Part shown: one piece after another, positions 51,951 through 59,363 of the stretch
How the letters are laid out: each line of letters starts with the position of its first letter
How positions within the stretch are numbered: the stretch's first letter is position 1
NCBI GenBank assembly: GCA_037479115.1
Contig: JBBFLK010000013.1
Location: forward strand, 1-64,000
From: Anaerohalosphaeraceae bacterium
GTDB lineage: Bacteria; Planctomycetota; Phycisphaerae; Sedimentisphaerales; Anaerohalosphaeraceae
Direction of reading: 5' to 3'
DNA length: 64,000 nucleotides
The notes under the pieces: model-generated
What the model saw: only the letters and a program-made list of their open reading frames with translations
Told to the model about the DNA's origin: nothing
Databases searched by the model: none
Translations under genes and position numbers: made by a program

Positions 51951-52253
51951 GAAATTTGTTAACAGTTTTAGCCGTAAACAATTTTTGTGCCTCTTCATCA
52001 TCCCATCGAAAGATAAGACTTTCCTATATAGGAATGCTCTATACTTACGTATCTTCCCCGTTTTTTTGTCATAAAAAATTTTTTACTGTAACTTCCTTTT
52101 CACCCGGCATTTACGAAACAAGAAAAGAGATTTTTATTTTCTTTTATTTTCTGTAAGTAAAATTCATTGATTAGGAGGAATATACAGATTAAAGGGGTTA
52201 TAATTGACCTTTGCCTGAACAGGGGGCTGAAACCTTACGGAAAGGGTGGACTT
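51951..52253 (+). other. Intergenic region upstream of the hydrogenase genes
   Basis: No gene was recognised in this AT-rich stretch of about 300 bases. It includes a perfect palindrome TCCTATATAGGA (52022-52033) and, 12 bases later, a possible -10 TATACT (52040-52045) without a clear -35. A second TATAAT is at 52199-52204. Regulation of the hydrogenase operon probably occurs here, but no site is certain. Confidence 0.4.
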
Positions 52254-53303
52254 ATGCGATTGTCCAGACGGGATTTTCTCAAAATCGCCGGTGCAGCAGG
52301 CATCACTTCGGTTCTCCCATTGGACCTCATCCAAAAAGCAATGGCCGGTAACGGAGACCCTCGTGTCATCTGGCTTCAGGGACAAAGCTGCAGCGGCTGC
52401 AGCGTTTCGCTGCTGAACAGCGTAAAAACCACTACGATCGATGATATTCTTCTGAATAAAATCAATCTTGGATACCATTCCACCCTTATCGCAGCTGCTG
52501 GAGACTTGGCCATAAAAGGCGCCTTGGGGCCGCATCCAAACCTGACGGAACTGGCCGCATTTGAAAATCAGTGGCTGATGGAAGGCCCTGACCTGAAATT
52601 CGACCTGGATAAAGATGGACGGGTCAATCTGATTGATTTCAATGCCCTATGTAAACAAGGATATATTCTGGTTGTGGAAGGTTCCATTCCTGCAGAAGAC
52701 GCCGCTTGTCCCGTAAAATTCTGTGACATCGGCGGTCATCTTTCTATGGAGGAGGCATTCAGCATCCTCAGCCAAAAAGCCGACAGAATCATCGCCCTCG
52801 GAACCTGTGCCTGCTATGGCGGCATCCCTCAGGCAGTTCCAAATCCCACAGGGGCCAAAGGCGTATCGGACAAACTGATTGAGCTGGGATACAGCAAACC
52901 CCTCATCAACATTCCCGGCTGTCCGGCACATCCGGACTGGTTTGTGCTGACACTCCTGAAAGTACTGGCCGGTCAAACAGTGACCCTCGACAGCAAAGGC
53001 CGTCCGGCGGATTTGTTCGGAGATTCCAGCAGCCAGAGAGTCCATGCAAAATGCCTGTTCCATCCCTCCCGCTGGCCCGGTTCAGCACCGCCGCAGGCCG
53101 CAACTCTCGGAGATTACGGCTGCCTTGAATCCCTCGGCTGCAAGGGCAAAAACACCTGGTCAAACTGCCCTGTTCTGAAATGGAACAGCGGCGGCCCCGG
53201 CCAAAACGGCGTGAATTGGTGTGTCGAAGCTCGGTCTCCGTGCTGCGGGTGCGTGGAACCGGATTTTCCGGATGGAAAGACCCCCTTTATTACGGGCTCC
53301 TGA
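52254..53303 (+). CDS. [NiFe] hydrogenase small subunit, Tat-exported, with EF-hand/dockerin-like insertion
   Basis: The 349-residue product has a Tat signal (SRRDFLKIAGAAG) and the Fe-S ligand motifs SCSGCS (proximal cluster), GTCACYGG, IPGCPAHPDW, and the C-terminal CLFHPSRW ... CLESLGCKG ... NCPVLKW ... CCGCVEPDFPD (medial and distal clusters). It carries electrons from the NiFe site in the large subunit. There is no C-terminal membrane helix, so the enzyme is probably soluble in the periplasm. Between the conserved YHSTLIAAAG and GYILVVEGSIP are about 47 residues with DLDKDGRVNLIDF, which reads like a calcium-binding dockerin loop. The start is the ATG before RLSRRDF, with AAGGGTGG upstream. 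Confidence 0.95.
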   Translation: MRLSRRDFLKIAGAAGITSVLPLDLIQKAMAGNGDPRVIWLQGQSCSGCSVSLLNSVKTTTIDDILLNKINLGYHSTLIAAAGDLAIKGALGPHPNLTELAAFENQWLMEGPDLKFDLDKDGRVNLIDFNALCKQGYILVVEGSIPAEDAACPVKFCDIGGHLSMEEAFSILSQKADRIIALGTCACYGGIPQAVPNPTGAKGVSDKLIELGYSKPLINIPGCPAHPDWFVLTLLKVLAGQTVTLDSKGRPADLFGDSSSQRVHAKCLFHPSRWPGSAPPQAATLGDYGCLESLGCKGKNTWSNCPVLKWNSGGPGQNGVNWCVEARSPCCGCVEPDFPDGKTPFITGS

Positions 53304-53358
53304 ATGCCGGAAAAAACATCTGAGTAAATCAGACTCAGCAGACATGAGGAGATGAAAA

Positions 53359-54858
53359 ATGGCAACAACCTTTACAATAGACCCTATTACACGGATTGAA
53401 GGGCATTTGAAAATTGAAGTGACGGTGGATACCGTTGATAACCAACTGCAGGTTGTGGACGCCAGAAGCTGCGGAGTCATGTTCCGGGGTTTTGAAAAAA
53501 TCCTTATCAATCATGATGCATTTGATGCTCCGATTATTTCCCAGCGAATCTGCGGCGTCTGCCCCGTTTCCCATGCCATGGCAAGCTGTCTGTCGCTCGA
53601 AAATGCTTTTGGAGCGACTCCGCCGGCCAATGGACGCATCCTGAGAAACCTCGTACTGGGTGCCAACTATATTCAGTCGCACATCCTGCATTTTTATCAT
53701 CTGGCCGCCCTGGATTATATCAATACTCAGAGCATTCTGGACATGGCCCCGTGGGCTCCAAGATTTACCACACCGGACATGCTCTCCGGTGCTCCGGCGG
53801 AAACATTTGTCAGCCATTATGTCCAAGCCCTCACCATCCGCAGAAAGGCGCACCAAATGGGAGCCCTGTTCGGGGGCAAACTGCCGCATCTGGCCAGTTT
53901 CATGCCGGGCGGATGCCTGGATGTGGCCTCTACAGAGAAAATAGCGGCCTTTCGCGCTTTGCTGGATGAAATCAAACAATTTATTGATACGGTCTTTGTT
54001 CCGGACACACAGGCCTTAAAAGACCTCTTTCCTCAATATTCGCAAATCGGCCTCGGATGCGGAAAACTGCTCGCCTACGGCGTTTTTGACCTGAACGAGG
54101 CAGGCACTTCAAAGCTGCTGGCTCGGGGCAGATACGACGGAACCTCTGTGGAACCGCTGGACCCGGCTGTGATTACCGAAGACGTCAAATATTCCTGGTT
54201 CAGCAGTCCCAGCGGTCTGAATCCTTCCGTTGGAGAAACCGAAGCCGACCGCTACAAAGAAGGAGCTTACTCCTGGACCAAAGCTCCCCGCTACAATGGA
54301 CAGGTCTATGAATTGGGGCCGCTGGCCAGAATGTGGGTAAACGGAGATTACCGAAACGGAATTTCCGCTATGGACCGTCTGATGGCCCGAGCCCTCGAAG
54401 CCCAAAAAATTGCGTATGCCATGGACAGTGCCGATCATACCTCGGGCTGGCTCAATGAACTTTCTGTGGGAGCTCCCTCCTACACAAAACCGGTCATCCC
54501 GACTGCCCCGGCCCTGCTGAACGGAATCGGTCTGACCGAAGCTCCGCGCGGCGCTTTAGGGCACTGGTCCACCATCAATCCGTATATCCCGGCCGGAAGC
54601 AGCACCGCAAAAGGGAAAATTCTGCGGTATCAGGTAATTACCCCGACCTCCTGGAACGCTTCTCCGCGGGATGACCAAAACCAGCCCGGCCCTCTTGAAC
54701 AGGCATTAATCGGAACGCCGGTGGCGGACATCTCCCAACCGGTAGAAATTTTGCGGGTGATTCATTCCTTCGACCCCTGTCTGGCCTGTTCGGTACATCT
54801 GCTTCGTCCGGACCGGAAGAAGCCCCAAACCGTTGTTCAGACGGGTTGCTGCCTATAA
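53359..54858 (+). CDS. [NiFe] hydrogenase large subunit (uptake type)
   Basis: The 499-residue product has the N-terminal DPITRIEGHLKIEV, the L1 nickel-binding motif RICGVCPVSH and the C-terminal L2 motif DPCLACSVH. These supply the four cysteines of the Ni-Fe site that oxidises or makes H2. After the L2 histidine there is a 19-residue tail, the usual sequence removed by a maturation protease, and the gene for that protease follows. Together with the exported small subunit it forms a periplasmic group 1-like enzyme. AGGAG lies before the ATG. Confidence 0.96.
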   Translation: MATTFTIDPITRIEGHLKIEVTVDTVDNQLQVVDARSCGVMFRGFEKILINHDAFDAPIISQRICGVCPVSHAMASCLSLENAFGATPPANGRILRNLVLGANYIQSHILHFYHLAALDYINTQSILDMAPWAPRFTTPDMLSGAPAETFVSHYVQALTIRRKAHQMGALFGGKLPHLASFMPGGCLDVASTEKIAAFRALLDEIKQFIDTVFVPDTQALKDLFPQYSQIGLGCGKLLAYGVFDLNEAGTSKLLARGRYDGTSVEPLDPAVITEDVKYSWFSSPSGLNPSVGETEADRYKEGAYSWTKAPRYNGQVYELGPLARMWVNGDYRNGISAMDRLMARALEAQKIAYAMDSADHTSGWLNELSVGAPSYTKPVIPTAPALLNGIGLTEAPRGALGHWSTINPYIPAGSSTAKGKILRYQVITPTSWNASPRDDQNQPGPLEQALIGTPVADISQPVEILRVIHSFDPCLACSVHLLRPDRKKPQTVVQTGCCL

Positions 54859-54862
54859 CAGA

Positions 54863-55327
54863 ATGCCGGAAAAACCCCGAACATTAATTTTGGGCATCGG
54901 CAACATCCTTCTCGGGGACGAAGGAATCGGAGTCCGGGTCATTGAACATCTGCGAAATCTTTCTCTGCCGGATTCTGTGGACATCCTGGACGGCGGCACG
55001 TCCGGCGCAGACCTGCTTGATACCTTGTGCAGCTATGAACGGGTCATTCTGATAGATGCAATCAATGGAAACTATCCACCGGGGACTATCGTGCAGATGA
55101 CTCCGGACGAACTGCTGCCGCCGAACCCCTCTGCTTTATCGCTTCACGATTTAGACCTGCCGCAGACTCTGGCGATGGCAAAAATGCTGGGACAAGCGCC
55201 GAAAGACATAATCATTATAGGAATTCAGCCTGAAATAATTGCCTGCACAATGGAACTCAGCCCCCGGCTGAAACGCTTACTGCCCGAAATCACCAAGCTC
55301 GTCTTGTCGCTGCTCAATTCGTTCTGA
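54863..55327 (+). CDS. Hydrogenase maturation protease (HybD/HyaD type)
   Basis: The 154-residue product begins MPEKPRTLILGIGNILLGDEGIGVRVIEHL, with the conserved Glu and Asp of the nickel-dependent endopeptidase family, and DAINGNYPPGTIV and SLHDLDLPQTLAMAKMLG (third metal-binding His) follow. It cuts the C-terminal tail of the large subunit after the L2 histidine once nickel is inserted. ATG at 54863 is four bases after the large-subunit stop; an upstream in-frame start would overlap that gene. No hyp accessory genes are in the window. Confidence 0.94.
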   Translation: MPEKPRTLILGIGNILLGDEGIGVRVIEHLRNLSLPDSVDILDGGTSGADLLDTLCSYERVILIDAINGNYPPGTIVQMTPDELLPPNPSALSLHDLDLPQTLAMAKMLGQAPKDIIIIGIQPEIIACTMELSPRLKRLLPEITKLVLSLLNSF

Positions 55328-55354
55328 CAATTCTGCAGAAACCGTTGTTGATAT

Positions 55355-56182
55355 TCAATAAATCTGCGGAACGAAATTTTGGTCTGTAATCGGCGGTCTC
55401 ACGTAGCCCTTGTCTTTCTGTCGAGGCGGCAGTTTAATCGGCGGCGGTGTCAGGTCCTTATACGGAATCATGCTCAGAAGGTGGGCAATGCAGTTCAATC
55501 GGGCTCGACGCTTATCGTCCGCCTCCACCACATACCACGGCGCCTGTTTGATATCCGTATGAGCAAACATTTCATCTTTGGCCTTTGAATATTCGACCCA
55601 GCGGGCCCGCGACTCCAAATCCATCGGGCTCAGTTTCCAGCGTTTGGTCGGGTCTTCCAGACGGGCCTGAAAACGACGCTCCTGCTCTTCATCGCTGACG
55701 GAAAACCAATATTTAATCAGAATAATCCCTGAGCGAATCAGCATCCGCTCAAATTCCGGACAGGAACGCAAAAACTCGCGATATTCCTCCTCCGTGCAGA
55801 ATCCCATCACCCGCTCTACCCCGGCTCGATTGTACCAGCTGCGGTCAAATAGGACCATTTCACCCGCCGACGGCAAATGGGCGACATACCGCTGAAAGTA
55901 CCATTGCGTCTTCTCTTTCTCTGTGGGTGTCCCCAGAGCCACCACCCGGCAGATGCGGGGATTGAGCTTTTGCGTGATTCGTTTGATAACCCCTCCCTTG
56001 CCGGCGGCATCCCGTCCTTCAAAAATGACAACAACCTTCAGGCCTTTGTGCTTAATCCACTCCTGAAGTTTGACAAGCTCGATTTGAAGTTTTTCCAGTT
56101 CCTTCTCGTAAAATTTCTTGTCAAGCTTTTCCGGTTTCTCGGAAGCAGATTTTTCCCCCTTCTTTTTCTTTGCCTTACCCAT
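55355..56182 (-). CDS. Polyphosphate kinase 2 (PPK2 family)
   Basis: The 275-residue product has Walker A FEGRDAAGKGGVIKRI, the lid KWKLSPMDLESRARW, and Walker B MVLFDRSWYNRAGVERVMGF. PPK2 enzymes transfer phosphate from polyphosphate to ADP or GDP, or the reverse. The N-terminal Lys-rich segment (MGKAKKKKGEKSASEKPEKLDKK) is longer than in many members. GGAGA lies before the ATG. It converges on the hydrogenase protease gene with 27 bases between; TTCTGCAGAA there is a small palindrome. Confidence 0.94.
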   Translation of the reverse strand: MGKAKKKKGEKSASEKPEKLDKKFYEKELEKLQIELVKLQEWIKHKGLKVVVIFEGRDAAGKGGVIKRITQKLNPRICRVVALGTPTEKEKTQWYFQRYVAHLPSAGEMVLFDRSWYNRAGVERVMGFCTEEEYREFLRSCPEFERMLIRSGIILIKYWFSVSDEEQERRFQARLEDPTKRWKLSPMDLESRARWVEYSKAKDEMFAHTDIKQAPWYVVEADDKRRARLNCIAHLLSMIPYKDLTPPPIKLPPRQKDKGYVRPPITDQNFVPQIY

Positions 56183-56261
56183 CGGTTTCTCCTGTAAAAA
56201 ACAAGGGCTATTACAGGACGTACTGCATCTTCTTCATCCTCTCCTTACCGGTTGTTATCGT

Positions 56262-57167
56262 CTATCTTTTTCGCAAGGTTAACAGGGTGATTTCAGGCGG
56301 ACAAAAAAACCTGACCGCAATTCCGGAAACTCCTATTCCTCTGGAGGTATAGCCGACTAATCTGCCTTTTTTCCATAAGCCCTTTGCAAAACGTCTGCTG
56401 ACCGATGAACAGGTCACGGGCGGGAAGCCGTTCGGCAGGCAGACTTGTCCGCCGTGAGTATGTCCGCAAAGGCATAAATCAAACAAATATTCATCCGTTT
56501 TGTTCACAATTTCCGGAGAATGCGACAAGAGAATCGAAAAACAATTCTGAGGAATTCCGGCTGAAGCGGCCTCTAAATCATCCCCTTTGTAATAATGACA
56601 GTCATCCACACCAGCCAAATAAACGCATTGAGCGTCTCTTTCCAGGCGGCAATTCTCGTTAACGAGCATCCGAACCCCCCATTTTTCGAGGATGCAGCCC
56701 ATTTCGTACCGGTCGTGATTGCCCAAAACGCCGTAAACAGGCACACGCTTCAAAAGCGGCTCGGCAATCTTGTGCATCTGCTCAACCGCTTTTTCCGTCA
56801 GGTCATAATGAAAGGCACAATCCCCGCCCAGCACGGCAATATCAAAATCAAGCGGCTCTACAGCCTTTATCAAGGCCTCCGGCAGCCCTTCGAGAGGTTC
56901 GATGTGAAAATCCGACAGCCACAGAACCCGCAGCCCGTCAAACGCCTCCGGCAGACGTTCAAAAGCAATTTCGACCCTCTCAATCCGCAAATCGAAAAGA
57001 TTCTGAAAGCCGATTTTATAAAGGCCGGATAGTTGAAGTCCTTTTTCTACAAGACGTTCCAGCCGCTCCATATCCTCCCAAGTTAAACCGGCAAATCCGG
57101 GCCGGCGAAGTTTATACTTTCCCGTCTTCTGCTCTATTTCCATTCGGTTTTTTGATATCGGTCCCAT
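56262..57167 (-). CDS. Calcineurin-like metallophosphoesterase (YaeI/YkuE type)
   Basis: The 301-residue product has the metal-binding motifs LWLSDFHI, LGGDCAFH, GVLGNHDR, LSHSPEIV and CGHTHGGQV, together the five blocks of the calcineurin-like fold. Members of this branch hydrolyse phosphoesters of lipids or nucleotides at the membrane. No signal peptide is seen here. The first 60 residues are an extra helical segment. AGGAAA lies before the ATG at 57167. It is divergent from the gntR-type regulator. Confidence 0.88.
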   Translation of the reverse strand: MGPISKNRMEIEQKTGKYKLRRPGFAGLTWEDMERLERLVEKGLQLSGLYKIGFQNLFDLRIERVEIAFERLPEAFDGLRVLWLSDFHIEPLEGLPEALIKAVEPLDFDIAVLGGDCAFHYDLTEKAVEQMHKIAEPLLKRVPVYGVLGNHDRYEMGCILEKWGVRMLVNENCRLERDAQCVYLAGVDDCHYYKGDDLEAASAGIPQNCFSILLSHSPEIVNKTDEYLFDLCLCGHTHGGQVCLPNGFPPVTCSSVSRRFAKGLWKKGRLVGYTSRGIGVSGIAVRFFCPPEITLLTLRKR

Positions 57168-57250
57168 AGGTTTCCTGTAGTCAAAAGAGAGTATAACTAT
57201 CTCAATAACAAACAGTTAGAGTATTGTCATAATCTTTTTTAAAAAATTAT

Positions 57251-57279
57251 TTGACAGATGACGAAAATTGTATTAATAC
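57251..57279 (+). promoter_or_regulatory. Promoter of the GntR-ABC operon
   Basis: A perfect TTGACA (57251-57256) is followed after 17 bases by TAATAC (57274-57279), a weak -10. A better -10 hexamer TACAAT lies at 57286-57291, but then the -35 would be poor. In either reading the core promoter overlaps the operator palindrome. Confidence 0.6.
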
Positions 57280-57290
57280 GATTAATACAA
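57268..57290. promoter_or_regulatory. Perfect 23-bp operator palindrome of the GntR/YtrA-type regulator
   Basis: The half sites TTGTATTAAT (57268-57277) and ATTAATACAA (57281-57290) are exact reverse complements around a 3-base centre ACG. The palindrome covers the -10 region, 27 bases before the regulator's ATG. YtrA-subfamily GntR regulators are dimers that bind such AT-rich inverted repeats next to their own genes, so autorepression is likely. Confidence 0.75.
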
Positions 57291-57316
57291 TATGTCTCAT
57301 TTGAGAGGATTTCTTC

Positions 57317-57727
57317 ATGGCCCTTTGGGTTCAAATCTCGCCTGGTTCGAAAGACCCTCTTTATGTGCAGATTGCCTCTCAAATCAGCCGGGCGATTGCT
57401 CTGGGGCATCTTCGGCCGGGCGATAAACTGCCGCCCGTGCGGAAACTGGCCGAAGAGCTGGTTATCAACCCCAATACCGTCGCACGGGCTTACCTCGAGC
57501 TGGAGCAGCAGGGATTTGTCGCCTCCAAAACCGGCTCGGGCACCTTTGTCCTCGACCCCGCCCTTCAGGACGATAAAGACCTTGCTCAACTGAATCTGCT
57601 CGGCCAGCGCATCGATACGCTTATTGCTCAGGGCCTAAATCTCGGGCTGACACCGCAGAAGCTCATCGAATTTTTTGAAGACCGAGTCCGCCGTTTTCTG
57701 TCTGAACAAAATAAAAGGAGCTCCTAA
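57317..57727 (+). CDS. GntR-family transcriptional regulator, YtrA subfamily
   Basis: The 136-residue product has an N-terminal winged helix-turn-helix (DPLYVQIASQISRAIALGHLRPGDKLPPVRKLAEELVINPNTVARAYLELEQQGFVASKTGSGTFV). A short C-terminal helical part of about 55 residues follows; long effector domains are absent, as in the YtrA subgroup. These regulators commonly repress an ABC transporter operon located beside them. A perfect palindrome overlaps the promoter. GAGAGGA lies before the ATG. The ABC ATPase gene begins two bases after the stop. Confidence 0.95.
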   Translation: MALWVQISPGSKDPLYVQIASQISRAIALGHLRPGDKLPPVRKLAEELVINPNTVARAYLELEQQGFVASKTGSGTFVLDPALQDDKDLAQLNLLGQRIDTLIAQGLNLGLTPQKLIEFFEDRVRRFLSEQNKRSS

Positions 57728-57729
57728 CG

Positions 57730-58653
57730 ATGAACGATTTTGTCCTGCAGACCTTTCAGCTAACCAAATATTATCACAAGACCCCTGCGCTGGACCATCT
57801 GAATCTGAGTATTCCCAAAGGATGCGTTTACGGGCTGCTCGGCCGAAACGGTTCCGGCAAAACCACGGCGATTAAACTGATTCTCGGGCTGCTTACGCCC
57901 ACCGCCGGCCGTGCCGAAGTATTCGGGCATCCCTCCGACAATCTGCCGCCGTCTCTGCGAAGCCGCATCGGCTACATTACCGAAGGCCATCACCTTGAAC
58001 GATGGATGACCATTCGAGAACTCGAACAGTTTCAGAAGGCCTTTTATCCCAACCAATGGGACCCCAAGTTTTTTGCGGAAATGCTCGATTATTTTGAATT
58101 ATCCCCGAAACGCAAAATCAAATCGCTTTCCAACGGCCAGCTGGCTCAGGTCAATCTGGCCCTCACGCTGGCCGCCAATCCGGAGCTGCTGATTATGGAC
58201 GACCCGACGCTCGGCCTGGATACGGCGGTCCGCCGGCAGTTTCTGGAGGGAATGGTCCATCTGATTCAAAAGGAAGGACGCACCATTCTTTTTTCCAGCC
58301 ATATCCTCAGCGATGTGGAGCGGGTGGCCGACCGTATCGCCGTCATTGACAAAGGCGTTCTTCGGGCCGACTGCACCCTCGAAGAGTTTCGCATGCAGAT
58401 TCGAAAATATCTCTTTGAATTTCCGCAGCCGAATATCCCCGTCGATACGCTGCCGGGTCTGATTTATTCCAAGCAGAATCAGCAGATACTCGAAGCCACC
58501 GTCGTCAAAATCCCCGAAGAGACGATTTATGAATGGGCCCGCCGGCATCAGGCCGCCGTTGAACCCATTTCAATGACCCTCGAGGACCAGTTCATCGAGT
58601 TTACCGGCCCCAAACAAGCCCGAAAACTTTTCAGCTGGGAGATGTCTGTATGA
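57730..58653 (+). CDS. ABC transporter ATP-binding protein
   Basis: The 307-residue product has Walker A GRNGSGKTT (38-46), signature LSNGQLAQVNLAL, Walker B LLIMDDPTLGLD, and the switch histidine in ILFSSHILSDVERV. The C-terminal about 80 residues are an extra domain (YLFEFPQPNIPVDTL). This type partners with two-gene YtrA-regulated exporters of peptides or antibiotics, but the substrate here is unknown. AAGGAG lies before the ATG, and its end overlaps the permease start (ATGA). Confidence 0.95.
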   Translation: MNDFVLQTFQLTKYYHKTPALDHLNLSIPKGCVYGLLGRNGSGKTTAIKLILGLLTPTAGRAEVFGHPSDNLPPSLRSRIGYITEGHHLERWMTIRELEQFQKAFYPNQWDPKFFAEMLDYFELSPKRKIKSLSNGQLAQVNLALTLAANPELLIMDDPTLGLDTAVRRQFLEGMVHLIQKEGRTILFSSHILSDVERVADRIAVIDKGVLRADCTLEEFRMQIRKYLFEFPQPNIPVDTLPGLIYSKQNQQILEATVVKIPEETIYEWARRHQAAVEPISMTLEDQFIEFTGPKQARKLFSWEMSV

Positions 58654-59345
58654 AATACCTTGCCCTCCTGCGTAAAGAAATCCGCGAATGCCTGCCCTGG
58701 GCCATGACTGCTGCGGGAATCCTATTTATCTTCGGTTTTTACAAAACAGTTTCTCCTGATCTTCGGCAAGTCTACCTGATAAGTTGGGACGAAAACCCCG
58801 GTTCGTTTATTAAAAATGATAACGCATTTTTTACAGACACTTCTGTCAGAGATGTAGGTCCCTTGCTGCTTGCGGTCAGTTACGGATTGGGAATTGCTTT
58901 GGCCGTAAGGCAATTTTGGTTTGCCCACTTTACAAAGACATGGCCGTTTCTGCTGCATCGCAGCATATCTCGCTTCAAGCTGCTGTGGGTCAAAATCACC
59001 GCAGCCGTCTTCTTTTTATTTGTCCCGATTCTGGGCATCTGGACTTTGCTCTTTCTTTATGCTTGTTTTGTAAGGGACTTTCCCCCGCCGCCGACTTTCC
59101 GAATCTGGCTGGAAGGATTGTTTTTTATTACCCTGGGTGCAGTGCTCTATCTGGCCGCAGCAGTAAGTTTTATGCTGCCGACTCGTTGGTACACGACACG
59201 ATTCTTTCCTGTCCTGTTTGCTTTTCTCGGCATTAATCTTGCCTTTTCTCCTCTTCCGCTGCCGTATCTTTTTTTATTCATCGCAATTCTTTGTTTATAC
59301 TTGGGAACGATGCTGTTTGCTGAATTCAAATACCGAGTATTCTAA
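58650..59345 (+). CDS. ABC transporter permease-like membrane protein
   Basis: The 231-residue product has about six membrane segments (WAMTAAGILFIFGFY, LLLAVSYGLGIALAV, ITAAVFFLFVPILGIWTLLFLY, LFFITLGAVLYLAAAVSFML, FPVLFAFLGINLAF and LFLFIAILCLYLGTMLF). KYLALLRKEIRECLPWA at the N-terminus resembles ABC-2-type permeases. It is translationally coupled to the ATPase gene (ATGA). It has no recognised family assignment beyond this. The downstream 536-residue protein lies 18 bases away with a strong ribosome site. Confidence 0.85.
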   Translation: MKYLALLRKEIRECLPWAMTAAGILFIFGFYKTVSPDLRQVYLISWDENPGSFIKNDNAFFTDTSVRDVGPLLLAVSYGLGIALAVRQFWFAHFTKTWPFLLHRSISRFKLLWVKITAAVFFLFVPILGIWTLLFLYACFVRDFPPPPTFRIWLEGLFFITLGAVLYLAAAVSFMLPTRWYTTRFFPVLFAFLGINLAFSPLPLPYLFLFIAILCLYLGTMLFAEFKYRVF

Positions 59346-59363
59346 TCAGAAGGAGGAAACACG

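Noticed and set aside
52167-52253. Upstream in-frame extension of the hydrogenase small subunit from a TTG
   Set aside because: The Tat signal MRLSRRDFLK must be N-terminal, and the ATG at 52254 has its own ribosome site.
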